64,000 nt of DNA from Burkholderiales bacterium JOSHI_001. Lineage in GTDB: Bacteria; Pseudomonadota; Gammaproteobacteria; Burkholderiales; Burkholderiaceae_C. The notes beneath the pieces were generated by a model. It did not search any database. It saw only the letters and a program-made list of their open reading frames with translations, and was not told where the DNA came from. Of the stretch, positions 49,430-60,040 are shown piece by piece; the stretch's first letter is position 1; the number at the start of each line of letters is the position of its first letter. The stretch is from contig CM001438.1 of the NCBI GenBank assembly GCA_000244995.1, positions 4,940,096 through 5,004,095 of the forward strand. Reading direction: 5' to 3'. A program made the position numbers and the translations under genes.

Positions 49430-51583
49430 TCAGGCCACGCGCAGCCCGCCCACCGGCGGTTCGGTGTCGGGGGACTGCACGCTGTCGGCATTGGCCACCG
49501 AGGCGCGGGCGCGCTGCTCGAAGCTGGCCGCGTCCAGCGCGGGGGCGAACAGGAAGCCCTGGAACATCTGGCAGCCGGCGTCCATCAGGAAGCGGCGCTG
49601 GGGTTCGGTTTCCACGCCCTCGGCCACCACGTCCAGGTTCAGCGCCCGGGCCATCTGCACGATGGCGCGCACGATGCCCACGTCGCTGTCGTCGGCCGGC
49701 AGGCCACGCACGAAGCTGCGGTCGATCTTCAACCGCTCGATCGGGAAGCGCTTCAGGTAGGACAGGCTGGAGTAGCCGGTACCGAAGTCGTCGATGGACA
49801 GGTGCACGCCCAGGCGGGACAGGGCATTCAGGCGCTGCAGGGCTTCGTCGGCGTCGCGCACCAGGATGGATTCGGTCAGCTCCAGCTCCAGCAGGTGGCC
49901 GGGCAGGCCTTCGGCGGCCAGCACCGCGGCCACCCGGTCCACGAAGTCGGCCTGCTGGAACTGCAGCGCCGACACGTTCACCGCCACCGGCATGTGCACA
50001 CCACTGGTGCGCCAGTGCGCGGCCTGGGCCACGGCCTGGGTCAACACCCAGTCGCCGATGGCGACGATGAAGCCGGTGTCCTCGGCCACCGGGATGAACT
50101 GGCCCGGCGAGACCTCGCCCAATTCGGGGTCGCGCCAGCGGATCAGCGCTTCGGCGCCCACCACGCGGCCGGTGCTCAGGTCCACCTGCGGCTGGTAGTG
50201 CAGCCGGAAGCGATGGGCAGCCAGCGCCTGGCGCATGGCGTGGTCCAGGCGGATGCGCGGCAGCAGCTGGGTGTCGTCCTGCCGGGCCTGGTGGAAGCGG
50301 AAGCAGGCGCGGCCGGCCTGCTTGGCGGCCAGCACCGCGCTTTCGGCGTTGCGCAGCAGCGAATCAAAGCTGGCGCCGTCGTCGGGGTACAGCGCCACGC
50401 CGATGCTGCCGGTCAGCGTGAACTGCATGCCTTCCAGGGTGTAGGCCTGCACCGTGGCGTCCAGCACGCGGCGCGCGGCGGCTTCGGCGCCGCGGCGGTC
50501 GGCGTGGCGCAGCAGCAGGCCGAACTGGTCGCCGCCCAGGCGGGCCACACTGTCGCCCTGGCGCAGGCAGCCGCGCAGGCGGTCGGTCACTTCCAGCAGC
50601 ACGCGGTTGCCCACCTGCGGGCCCAGGCTGTCGTTGATGTGCTTGAAGCGGTCCAGGTCCAGCAGCAGCAGGCCGAAGCCTTCGGCGTCGGGCTCGGGCG
50701 CGTCGCAGGCGGCCTGCACCGCCAGGGCCAGCTGGCCGCGGTTGGGCAGGCCGGTCAAGGCGTCGGTGGTGGACAGGGTCTGGATGCGGCGGTCGGCCTG
50801 CACCAGCGCGGTGATGTCGCGGAAGGCCCAGACCCGGCCCACCGGCTGGCCGCGGCTGCACTGCGGCCGGCTGGTCAGCTCCAGCACCTGGCCGTTGGCC
50901 AGCACCACACGCTCCACGGTCTGCTGCAGCGTGGCCTGCTGCAGTTCGGCCATGCGGCGGGCAAAGGCCTGAGGCTGCTGGGCGGCACGCTGCATGCGTT
51001 CCAGCACCGCCTGGTCCTGGCGCTGCGTCAGCAACTCGGGCGGCAGGCTCCACAGCTGCGCCAGGCGCTGGTTGAAGGCACGGATGCGCCCGCCCAGGTC
51101 GGTGACCAGGATGCCGTCGGCGGTTGACTCCAGCGTGGCCTGCAGTTCGGCCACCAGTTCCTCGCGTTCGTTGTCGTGGCGCTGCTGTTCGGTGAGGTCC
51201 TGCGCCACCACCAGGTAGTGGGTGGGCGGCTGGCCGGCACGGGCCAGCCCGCTGGCCAGGGGGTTGATGCGGCGCATCAGGTTCACCATGGCGCCGTCCC
51301 CGGTCACCGCCACCGTCTGCGACGCCAGCCGCCCGGCGTGGCCGGCGCGCACGTCGGCCCAAAAGGCCATGTCCTCGGGGCTGGCCACCAGCGTCTCGGC
51401 CACGCTGCCCGGCAGGGCCGCCGGCGGCACCCGCAGCAGGCGCGAGGCCTGGGCATTGGCGGCCACCACGCAGGTGTCGCTGGACTGCACGATCCAGGCC
51501 GCTTCGTCCAGCGCGTCCAGCAGCGCACGCCAGGGCTGCAGCGGCACGCCGGCACCCGCCGGGGACAGGGCCGAGGTGCTCAC
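49430..51583 (-). CDS. PAS-PAS-GGDEF-EAL cyclic di-GMP protein
   Basis: The product has 717 residues: PAS (about 15-125), PAS (about 145-270), GGDEF (about 280-440) and EAL (about 455-700). The EAL site is complete (AEALIRW, DDFGTGYSSL, KIDRSFV, EGVETEPQ), so c-di-GMP hydrolysis is expected. The GGDEF motif is GGDQF, with Gln where the catalytic Glu should be, so synthesis is doubtful and it may only sense GTP. The GTG start at 51583 overlaps the HD-GYP stop (GTGA). There are no membrane segments, so it is probably cytoplasmic. Confidence 0.9.
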   Translation of the reverse strand: MSTSALSPAGAGVPLQPWRALLDALDEAAWIVQSSDTCVVAANAQASRLLRVPPAALPGSVAETLVASPEDMAFWADVRAGHAGRLASQTVAVTGDGAMVNLMRRINPLASGLARAGQPPTHYLVVAQDLTEQQRHDNEREELVAELQATLESTADGILVTDLGGRIRAFNQRLAQLWSLPPELLTQRQDQAVLERMQRAAQQPQAFARRMAELQQATLQQTVERVVLANGQVLELTSRPQCSRGQPVGRVWAFRDITALVQADRRIQTLSTTDALTGLPNRGQLALAVQAACDAPEPDAEGFGLLLLDLDRFKHINDSLGPQVGNRVLLEVTDRLRGCLRQGDSVARLGGDQFGLLLRHADRRGAEAAARRVLDATVQAYTLEGMQFTLTGSIGVALYPDDGASFDSLLRNAESAVLAAKQAGRACFRFHQARQDDTQLLPRIRLDHAMRQALAAHRFRLHYQPQVDLSTGRVVGAEALIRWRDPELGEVSPGQFIPVAEDTGFIVAIGDWVLTQAVAQAAHWRTSGVHMPVAVNVSALQFQQADFVDRVAAVLAAEGLPGHLLELELTESILVRDADEALQRLNALSRLGVHLSIDDFGTGYSSLSYLKRFPIERLKIDRSFVRGLPADDSDVGIVRAIVQMARALNLDVVAEGVETEPQRRFLMDAGCQMFQGFLFAPALDAASFEQRARASVANADSVQSPDTEPPVGGLRVA

Positions 51584-52881
51584 GCCGCCAGGCCCCCGAG
51601 CGAATTGCCCGCCAGGCGCAGTGCCGGCTCGAAGAAGTAGGCCACCCGCTCGCGCGGCGCCAGGTACTGCACCGTGGCGGCCGGCAGCTGGTGCAGCTTC
51701 AGGCTGCGGCGTATGCCCAGGTCGGGCTGGTTCTCCAGGTCCAGGTGCAGGGCCTGCTCGGGTGGCACCGTGGGTTCGTGCACCAGCACGCGGGGTTTGA
51801 GCGGCCGGCTGGAGTTCACCGTCATCACCAGCGCATAGCGGTTGTCGGTGAGCTGCACCGCCGAGCCCGGCGGGTACACGCCCATCATGCGGATGAAGGT
51901 GTTCAGCAGCGTGGCGTCGAACTTGTCGCGCCCCTGGGCGAAGATGAGCGACAGCGCCTCGTGCGGCGTCAGCGCCTGCGAGGCCAGGCGCGGGTTGCAC
52001 AGGTTGTCGTAGCGGTTCACCAGTGACACCACGCGCGACGCCAGGCCCATGCGTTCCTTGTTCAGGCCCTGCGGGAAGCCGCTGCCGTCGGCCAGCTCGT
52101 GGTGCTGGGCCAGGATGAGCAGGGTGCCGGGCGCCAGGCCCATGCGCTTGCCCAGCACCACCCCCTGGGCCACGTGGTCGCGGTAGGCCGACTGCTCGTG
52201 CGCACTGGCCTGCGGGTCGGCGTGCTGGAGGCGGTCCGGCAGGGTCAGCTTGCCGATGTCGTGCAACAGGGCCCCCAGGCCCAGCTCCTGCAATTCGGCG
52301 TCGGCCAGGCCCAGGCTGCGGCCCATCAGCATGGACAAGACGCCCACGTTCAGTGCGTGCGCGCTGGCACGGTCGCCGGCCGGCTCCGCCAGCACACGGA
52401 TGCTCAGTTCGCTGCTGCCCAGCATCTTGCTGGCCAGGGCCTGCGCCAGCCCCTGGCTCACCTGGCGGGCCAAGTCGGGTTCGGTCTGCGCGTGCGCGTG
52501 GGCCTGGCGCCAGGCCTGGCGGGCCTCGGCGTACTGGCGCTCGCACACCTGGGCGGCATGGCGCTGCTCGGCCAGCGCCTGGGCCTGGTCGCGCTCGGCC
52601 TGCGTGCGGGCGTCGCCGGCCGCCGCGGCGGCCTCGGCAGGGGCAGGGGGGGGCTCTGCAGCCGGCGGGGCCGGGCGCAAAGGCAGGACATTGGCCGCCG
52701 ACAGGTCGCTCTTGTCGGGGCTCCAGCGCACTTCGCGCAGGCCCAGCGCCCGCACCTGGGCGATCTGCTCGTCGGTCTGCAGCTTGAAGCTGGACAGGGC
52801 AAACGGGTGCGCCCACCAGCCCAAATCCAGATGGATGAACATGCCCACCTGCAGGTTTTCCACGGCAATGGTTGCCGACAT
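51580..52881 (-). CDS. HD-GYP domain cyclic di-GMP phosphodiesterase
   Basis: The product has 433 residues. The N-terminal DUF3391-like domain (about 1-70) and a helical Gln/Ala linker (about 85-145) lead an HD-GYP domain: LLHDIGKL (His207-Asp208) and HHELADGSGFPQG, where the usual GYP reads GFP. All metal-binding His/Asp residues are present, so hydrolysis of c-di-GMP is likely. Genes for two phosphodiesterases of different fold in one operon are uncommon. ATG 52881 begins the conserved ATIAVENLQVGM. Confidence 0.88.
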   Translation of the reverse strand: MSATIAVENLQVGMFIHLDLGWWAHPFALSSFKLQTDEQIAQVRALGLREVRWSPDKSDLSAANVLPLRPAPPAAEPPPAPAEAAAAAGDARTQAERDQAQALAEQRHAAQVCERQYAEARQAWRQAHAHAQTEPDLARQVSQGLAQALASKMLGSSELSIRVLAEPAGDRASAHALNVGVLSMLMGRSLGLADAELQELGLGALLHDIGKLTLPDRLQHADPQASAHEQSAYRDHVAQGVVLGKRMGLAPGTLLILAQHHELADGSGFPQGLNKERMGLASRVVSLVNRYDNLCNPRLASQALTPHEALSLIFAQGRDKFDATLLNTFIRMMGVYPPGSAVQLTDNRYALVMTVNSSRPLKPRVLVHEPTVPPEQALHLDLENQPDLGIRRSLKLHQLPAATVQYLAPRERVAYFFEPALRLAGNSLGGLAA

Positions 52882-53201
52882 TCGCGCACCTCTTGTCCAG
52901 GTATTGCGGCCGTCACACCCGACACCGGGCCGGCCTTGCGCCAGACATCGGCAGCGGCAAAGGCAAACTTGAACGCGCCGGCCGGCGCTGGCCGACCCGG
53001 GGCCTGCCATCCGTGCGGTTCGCACGCCGGGCGCCCCGGCGGCAGGGCTGGCGGCGCACGCCAACCCCTCCAAACGCCGCGGGCGATGTGGGCATGCACT
53101 CACACAAGCTGTCGCTGAGGCGATGCAGCAAACAGCAGGCCGGTGTTCAAATCCAGGGCCATGTGCCCCCCGCAGCGGCACACCCTCCAGGACGACCAGC
53201 C
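52882..53201. other. 320-base gap between HD-GYP and thiolase genes
   Basis: This divergent intergenic region should hold the promoters of both the HD-GYP/EAL operon (minus) and pcaF-pobA (plus). I see no gene, no clear sigma-70 pair and no strong palindrome. AGGTG just before ATG 52881 is a fair ribosome site for the HD-GYP gene. Confidence 0.5.
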
Positions 53202-55576
<2,375 letters not shown>

Positions 55577-55710
55577 CCCGGCCCGACATCCACCCAAAGG
55601 CAGACATGGACCCAGGACCGTGACGATGAGCAGGCGGCACAACGGATAACATCCTTGCGTCGGGGGCGGTGCATCCCGCCCACAGAGCGGGCAGCGAGGG
55701 CAAGAACAAA

Positions 55711-56871
55711 ATGATGTCGGACGTTGAGGACGACGTGATCCAGGGCCTGTACGAGGCCGCAGCCGGGCTGGCACCCTGGGAAGGGTGCCTGAGCCGCATC
55801 CACCGTGCGCTGGCGCCGGCGTTTTCGGTGCAGTTGCTGGTCACCGACCGCCGCACCGGTGAACTGACGCTGGCCGAGGCCTCGGCCGACAGCCCGGTGG
55901 AGGTGGTGCTGGAGTACCTGCGCGAATGGCATCGCCTGTCACCCCACGTGGCCCACATGGCGGCCCTGCCGGTGGGCGAGGTGATGAACACCCAGCGTGC
56001 CTTCCCGCGTGAGCAGTACGCGGAACACCCTTTCTACCGCGACTTCTGGTCGGCCTACGGCGTGTGCGCCTCGATGGGCGCCAAGGCCGCGCAGGACAGC
56101 GACCAGGTGGCCGTGCTGGGCCTGACGCGCGCCGACACCCACCCCCCCTTCTCGCCCGCCGATGAAGCCTACCTGGCGCGCTGCGTGAAACACCTGGGGG
56201 CAGCGCTGCGCATTGCAGCGTCGCTGCTGCCGATGCGCACCGCCGGCATCGTGGGCCTGGGCCTGATGCAGGCCTCGCCGCGGCCGATGTTGCTGCTGGA
56301 CGACCAGTTCGGCCTGATGGCCACCAACGCGCCGGCCGACGCCCTGCTGGCCCGTGCCGACACGCTGTATGTCAGCCGCGGCCAGCTGCTGTGTGCGAAC
56401 AGCGAGGACGGCACCCAGTTCGCGCGCGCCATGGCCAGCATCATGAAGGCCGAGGTGCCGCTGGGCCAGCCCGTGCACACCGGCACCCACGGCACCGAGG
56501 TGAACACCTCGCCCGCCCGCACTGCGCTGCGCCTGGGCGGCGCCAATGGCTCGCGCCTGCTGTGCAGCCTGTGGCACATGCGGCCCGAGCACACCCAGGG
56601 CGCCTTCGGCCCGCAGCCGGTGGCCCTGCTCACCATCAACGCCGACGCGCCGGCGGACGCCCAGTGGCTGGGCGCCATGTTCGACCTGACGCCCGCCGAG
56701 GCCACCGTGGCCGCCGCCCTGATGAGCGGGCGCGACGTGAAGCAGATCGCCCTGGACAACCGCCGTTCGGTGCACACGGTGCGCTCGCAGATGCGCGCGG
56801 TGCTGCAGAAGACCGGCGCGCGGCGCCAGGTGGACCTGGTGCAGATGCTTCTTCAGGCTAGCAGCATGTGA
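55711..56871 (+). CDS. LuxR-type transcriptional regulator, aromatic-linked
   Basis: The product has 386 residues with a C-terminal LuxR helix-turn-helix (LTPAEATVAAALMSGR, DNRRSVHTVRSQMRAVLQKTG). The N-terminal 300 residues resemble PAS/GAF-like sensing domains and lack a receiver Asp pocket. Starts at ATG 55711 or 55714 are near-equal. It lies 134 bases behind pobA on the same strand and may control it, in place of the usual AraC-type PobR. Its stop codon sits inside the first unit of a tandem repeat. Confidence 0.82.
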   Translation: MMSDVEDDVIQGLYEAAAGLAPWEGCLSRIHRALAPAFSVQLLVTDRRTGELTLAEASADSPVEVVLEYLREWHRLSPHVAHMAALPVGEVMNTQRAFPREQYAEHPFYRDFWSAYGVCASMGAKAAQDSDQVAVLGLTRADTHPPFSPADEAYLARCVKHLGAALRIAASLLPMRTAGIVGLGLMQASPRPMLLLDDQFGLMATNAPADALLARADTLYVSRGQLLCANSEDGTQFARAMASIMKAEVPLGQPVHTGTHGTEVNTSPARTALRLGGANGSRLLCSLWHMRPEHTQGAFGPQPVALLTINADAPADAQWLGAMFDLTPAEATVAAALMSGRDVKQIALDNRRSVHTVRSQMRAVLQKTGARRQVDLVQMLLQASSM

Positions 56872-57114
56872 GCCCCCAGGTCCGGGCTGCGCCCGGCCCG
56901 CCCCCCGAGGGGAGCTCAAGCCGACCGGCAGAGCCGGATCGGCCTGAAGTGTGAGCCCCCAGGTCCGGGCTGCGCCCGGCCCGCCCCCCGAGGGGAGCTC
57001 AAGCCGACCGGCAGAGCCGGATCGGCCTGAAGTGTGAGCCCCCAGGTCCGGGCTGCGCCCGGCCCGCCCCCCGAGGGGAGCTCAAGCCGACCGGCAGAGC
57101 CGGATCGGCCTGAG
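56867..57114. repeat. Three tandem 83-bp palindromic units
   Basis: Near-identical 83-bp copies begin at 56867, 56950 and 57033; the last is cut slightly short. Each unit has three inverted repeats: CCGGGC-TGC-GCCCGG, CCCC-CCGA-GGGG, and a 10-bp stem GCCGACCGGC-AGA-GCCGGATCGGC with one bulged A. The regulator stop (56869-56871) lies in unit 1, and the viaA stop (57122-57124) just beyond unit 3, so the array fills the tail-to-tail gap. It shares GCCCCCAGG and GCCCCCCGAGGGG with the element at 10363-10401. It could act as a terminator array. Confidence 0.93.
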
Positions 57115-57121
57115 GTTCACG

Positions 57122-58612
57122 CTAAACACCGCCCGGTTTGTGCCTGGCCGCCCGCCCGCTGAGTGCGTTGGGAAAGTACAGCGCCGTCAGGCTCTTGCTG
57201 TGCACCGGTGAATAACCCTGGCGCTGCGCGCTGCCACTGTCGTCGCCATGGCGGCGCCAGTCGCGCACCCAGAAGATGTCGTCGCACAGCTCCATCAGGC
57301 CCAGGGTTTCGCGGTCGCCCACCAGCACACCCTGCACGCGCAGGCCCAGTTCCTCGCGCGCGGCGTCCAGCCGCGCCAGCGTGGCCGGGGTGCAGCCGAA
57401 TTCACCGTCACTCACCACCAGCAGGTCGGCACTGCGCCAGCGCGCTTCGTGCACCGCGGCCAGCGCGCGTTCGATCGGGCCCTGGACGTCGGTGCCGCCA
57501 TCGAAGGCCTGGCCCATCAAGGCCAGCAGCGCGGCCAGGCCCTGGGGATGGAGGTCCAGGTCGCTTTCCAGCATTTCGTCCGGCCCGCCGAAGGCGATGA
57601 GCTTGCAGCCACGCCCTTCGCGGTGCGCGGTGCGAAAGGCCTCCAGCGCCACCGCCTTGGCGATGTTCTCCGGCGCCCCGCGCATGGAACCCGATGTGTC
57701 CAGGCACAGCACGATGGGCCCGCGGTTCAGGGTGCCGGCCGCCGGGGGTGCGGCCAGCGGGCGCGGAGTCGCGTTGGGGTCGGGCCGCAGGTCAATGAGC
57801 ACCGCTTCGCTGTCATAGCCCAGCAGCCGGCCTTCGGCCCGGCGCGCGCGCCACAGCTTGTGCAGCACCGGGTGGCGGATCATGGCCGCCTCGCTGCCCA
57901 GCATGCGCTCCAACCGGTCGGTGTGGCGGATGCCCTTCACTTCCCCCGGCGCGTCGGGCAGGCGGATTTCCACCGGCCGCAGGCCCAGCAGGCGCTTCAC
58001 AGCAGCGCCCTGCGGCAGCGGGGCGGGCCGGGACCGTTCTGGCGCGTGGTGGCTGCGGCCCAGGCGGCGGATCAGGGCGGCCAGTTCGGGCAACTGGGCC
58101 AGCCGTTCGCTGATGCGCTGGGCCTCGCGCCATTCGCGCGACGTGAGGTGGCCCTTCAGCTCGTCCCAGCGCAGGTTCGCCAGATCGCCCAGGCCCTGCA
58201 GCAGTGCCAGCAACTGGTCCCAGTCGCCCTTTTCCAGGGTCCAGGCGGCGCGGAAGTCGTCGGCCACCTGCGCGATGGCCAATTCCCGCACCAGCCGGGG
58301 CTGGTGGTCGACGATGCGGTCCAGGTGCCACAACAGGGTGCGCAGCAACTGCTCGGCCATGGCCGGCGCGCCGCGGCACAGCGCGGCCAGTCCCAGGTCC
58401 ATGCAGGCGGCACGCAGCGGGGCACTGGCGGCGGCATCGCCGAAATCAGCGCTGGCGTCCGGAAGTTGGCCCTGGGCCAGCGCGTCGCGCCAGCGCTGCA
58501 CATCGGCCAGACGGCGCTCGGCCGCGCCCACGCTGGCCACCAGGGCCGGCAGCCACAGGCTGCGCGGCAGCGGCGCCAGCCGGTGCCAGGGTGCGTCCGG
58601 CGAAGGGGTCAT
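57122..58612 (-). CDS. viaA: VWA-domain protein ViaA
   Basis: Partner of the MoxR ATPase RavA. The product has 496 residues. The C-terminal von Willebrand A domain has the metal-ion site in VLCLDTSGSMRG (near 325), with Thr and Asp in GTDVQGP and VSDGEFG. The helical N-terminal half is typical of ViaA. ATG 58612 overlaps the ravA stop (ATGA). RavA-ViaA in E. coli is tied to respiration, aminoglycoside sensitivity and membrane stress. Its 3' end faces the tandem repeat. Confidence 0.9.
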   Translation of the reverse strand: MTPSPDAPWHRLAPLPRSLWLPALVASVGAAERRLADVQRWRDALAQGQLPDASADFGDAAASAPLRAACMDLGLAALCRGAPAMAEQLLRTLLWHLDRIVDHQPRLVRELAIAQVADDFRAAWTLEKGDWDQLLALLQGLGDLANLRWDELKGHLTSREWREAQRISERLAQLPELAALIRRLGRSHHAPERSRPAPLPQGAAVKRLLGLRPVEIRLPDAPGEVKGIRHTDRLERMLGSEAAMIRHPVLHKLWRARRAEGRLLGYDSEAVLIDLRPDPNATPRPLAAPPAAGTLNRGPIVLCLDTSGSMRGAPENIAKAVALEAFRTAHREGRGCKLIAFGGPDEMLESDLDLHPQGLAALLALMGQAFDGGTDVQGPIERALAAVHEARWRSADLLVVSDGEFGCTPATLARLDAAREELGLRVQGVLVGDRETLGLMELCDDIFWVRDWRRHGDDSGSAQRQGYSPVHSKSLTALYFPNALSGRAARHKPGGV

Positions 58613-59964
58613 GCCGGCTGCACAGGCAGCGCCGCGAAGGCGTCGCGCAAGGCCTGCGCACGCGCCACCAGGCCGTCCAGCAGCGCCAGGTTGGCAGCGG
58701 CCACATCCCCCCAGGCCTGCACCTGCTCGGGCGGCAGCCACAGGCGGGCCTGGCAGCGCCGGGCCAGGTCATCGCACAGGCCGCGGGCCGCGGCCTGGTG
58801 TTCGCGCGCCGGCGCCAGCAGTTCATCCAGCTGGGCCAGGCGCGCGGCGACGTGGGCACTGCTGTAGCGCCGGCGGGACAGGGCTTCCACGCCTTCGGAC
58901 AGCAGCCGGGTCATGCCGTTGTCGCGCCCGCCGCCGGCTGCGCGCGCCAGGGCGATCTTGCCGGCGCTGTCATCGCCCTCCTGGCCTTCGGCGCGCAGTT
59001 CAATCTCCAGCTGCTTCTCAAAACCGTCCACGGCCTGCGCCAGCCAGGCCGCGGGCTGCGGCGCCACCCCCAGCAGTTCCTGCGCAAACCAGGCCGCCAC
59101 GCGCGGCACGCTGTCGGGGTCGGCACAGACCACATAGGGCAGCAGCCACAGGTCCAGGGTGTCCACGACGGTGCGGCCGTCGCTGGCGGCCTGCACCTTC
59201 AGCAGGCCCACCAGCTGGCGCCAGCGGCGGTCGGACACGGGCATGGTCTGCGACGCCAGCCAGGTGCGCAGCGCCTGCAGGCCGGCCAGGGCCTCGTCGC
59301 CCAGTGCCACGCCCTGCGCCGAGCGGGCCACCGCCGCGCATTCGGCGGCCGTCAGCGGCACCCCATGCGGCGCAGCCGCAGGCGACAGGGTGAGCAGGGC
59401 CGTGAACGAAGCATCGCCCACCGGTGCCACCGGCACGCGCAGCAGGAAGCGGTCGTGAAAGGCCAGCAAGGCCTCGTCGGCCGGCGCCTCGTTGGTGGCG
59501 CCCACCACGCTGAGCAGCGGGGTGCGGCTGCGGCCGGCACCGTTGTCGAACTCGCGCTCGTTCAGCAGCGTGAGCAAGGCGTTCAGGATGGCCGAGTTGG
59601 CCTTGAACACTTCGTCCAGGAAGGCCACGCCCGCGGTGGGCAGGTAGCCGTCGGTCAGGCGCTCGTAGCGGTCGTCCTCCAGGCCCTTCAGGGACAACGG
59701 GCCGAACAGCTCTTCCGGGGTGGAAAAGCGGGTAAGCAGGCGCTCGAAGTAGCGCGCACCGTCGAACACCCGGTGCAGGCGCCGCGCCAGTTCGCTCTTG
59801 GCGGTGCCGGGCGGGCCGATCAGCAGCACGTGTTCGCCGGCCAGCGCGGCCAGCAGCGACAGGCGCACGGCGGTGCCGCGCTCCAGCAGGCCCTGCTCCA
59901 GCGCCTGCAGGTGGGCACGCAGGCGCTCCGTGGAGGGTGGGGCGACGGTGGGCAGTTCGTTCAT
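58609..59964 (-). CDS. ravA: MoxR-type AAA+ ATPase RavA
   Basis: The product has 451 residues. Walker A IGPPGTAKSELA, Walker B VAFLDEVFK, and the sensor GATNEAP are intact, and the N-terminal lead (LERGTAVRLSLLAALAGE) matches RavA. The C-terminal LARA-like and triple-helical parts follow. It forms a hexamer working with ViaA. It starts 28 bases beyond a terminator of the upstream protease gene, so it needs its own promoter in a gap of 76 bases. Confidence 0.92.
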   Translation of the reverse strand: MNELPTVAPPSTERLRAHLQALEQGLLERGTAVRLSLLAALAGEHVLLIGPPGTAKSELARRLHRVFDGARYFERLLTRFSTPEELFGPLSLKGLEDDRYERLTDGYLPTAGVAFLDEVFKANSAILNALLTLLNEREFDNGAGRSRTPLLSVVGATNEAPADEALLAFHDRFLLRVPVAPVGDASFTALLTLSPAAAPHGVPLTAAECAAVARSAQGVALGDEALAGLQALRTWLASQTMPVSDRRWRQLVGLLKVQAASDGRTVVDTLDLWLLPYVVCADPDSVPRVAAWFAQELLGVAPQPAAWLAQAVDGFEKQLEIELRAEGQEGDDSAGKIALARAAGGGRDNGMTRLLSEGVEALSRRRYSSAHVAARLAQLDELLAPAREHQAAARGLCDDLARRCQARLWLPPEQVQAWGDVAAANLALLDGLVARAQALRDAFAALPVQPA

Positions 59965-59991
59965 GCCGGCATTGTCGCGCGCCGCCCCATG

Positions 59992-60019
59992 AAAAACGCC
60001 CCGGGGATACCGGGGCGTT
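59992..60019 (-). terminator. Intrinsic terminator of the M36 protease gene
   Basis: A 10-bp stem AACGCCCCGG / CCGGGGCGTT with a GGATA loop is followed on the minus strand by TTTTT (59996-59992). It lies 22 bases behind the protease stop and ends that transcript before ravA. Confidence 0.88.
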
Positions 60020-60040
60020 GCTGTCAGGGCGCGGGCTGCG

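Noticed and set aside
49430-52816. One continuous minus-strand frame spanning the EAL and HD-GYP genes
   Set aside because: Only the part from the GTG at 51583 reads as PAS-GGDEF-EAL. Upstream the HD-GYP protein is encoded in a different frame with clear motifs, so this is two genes and not a fusion.
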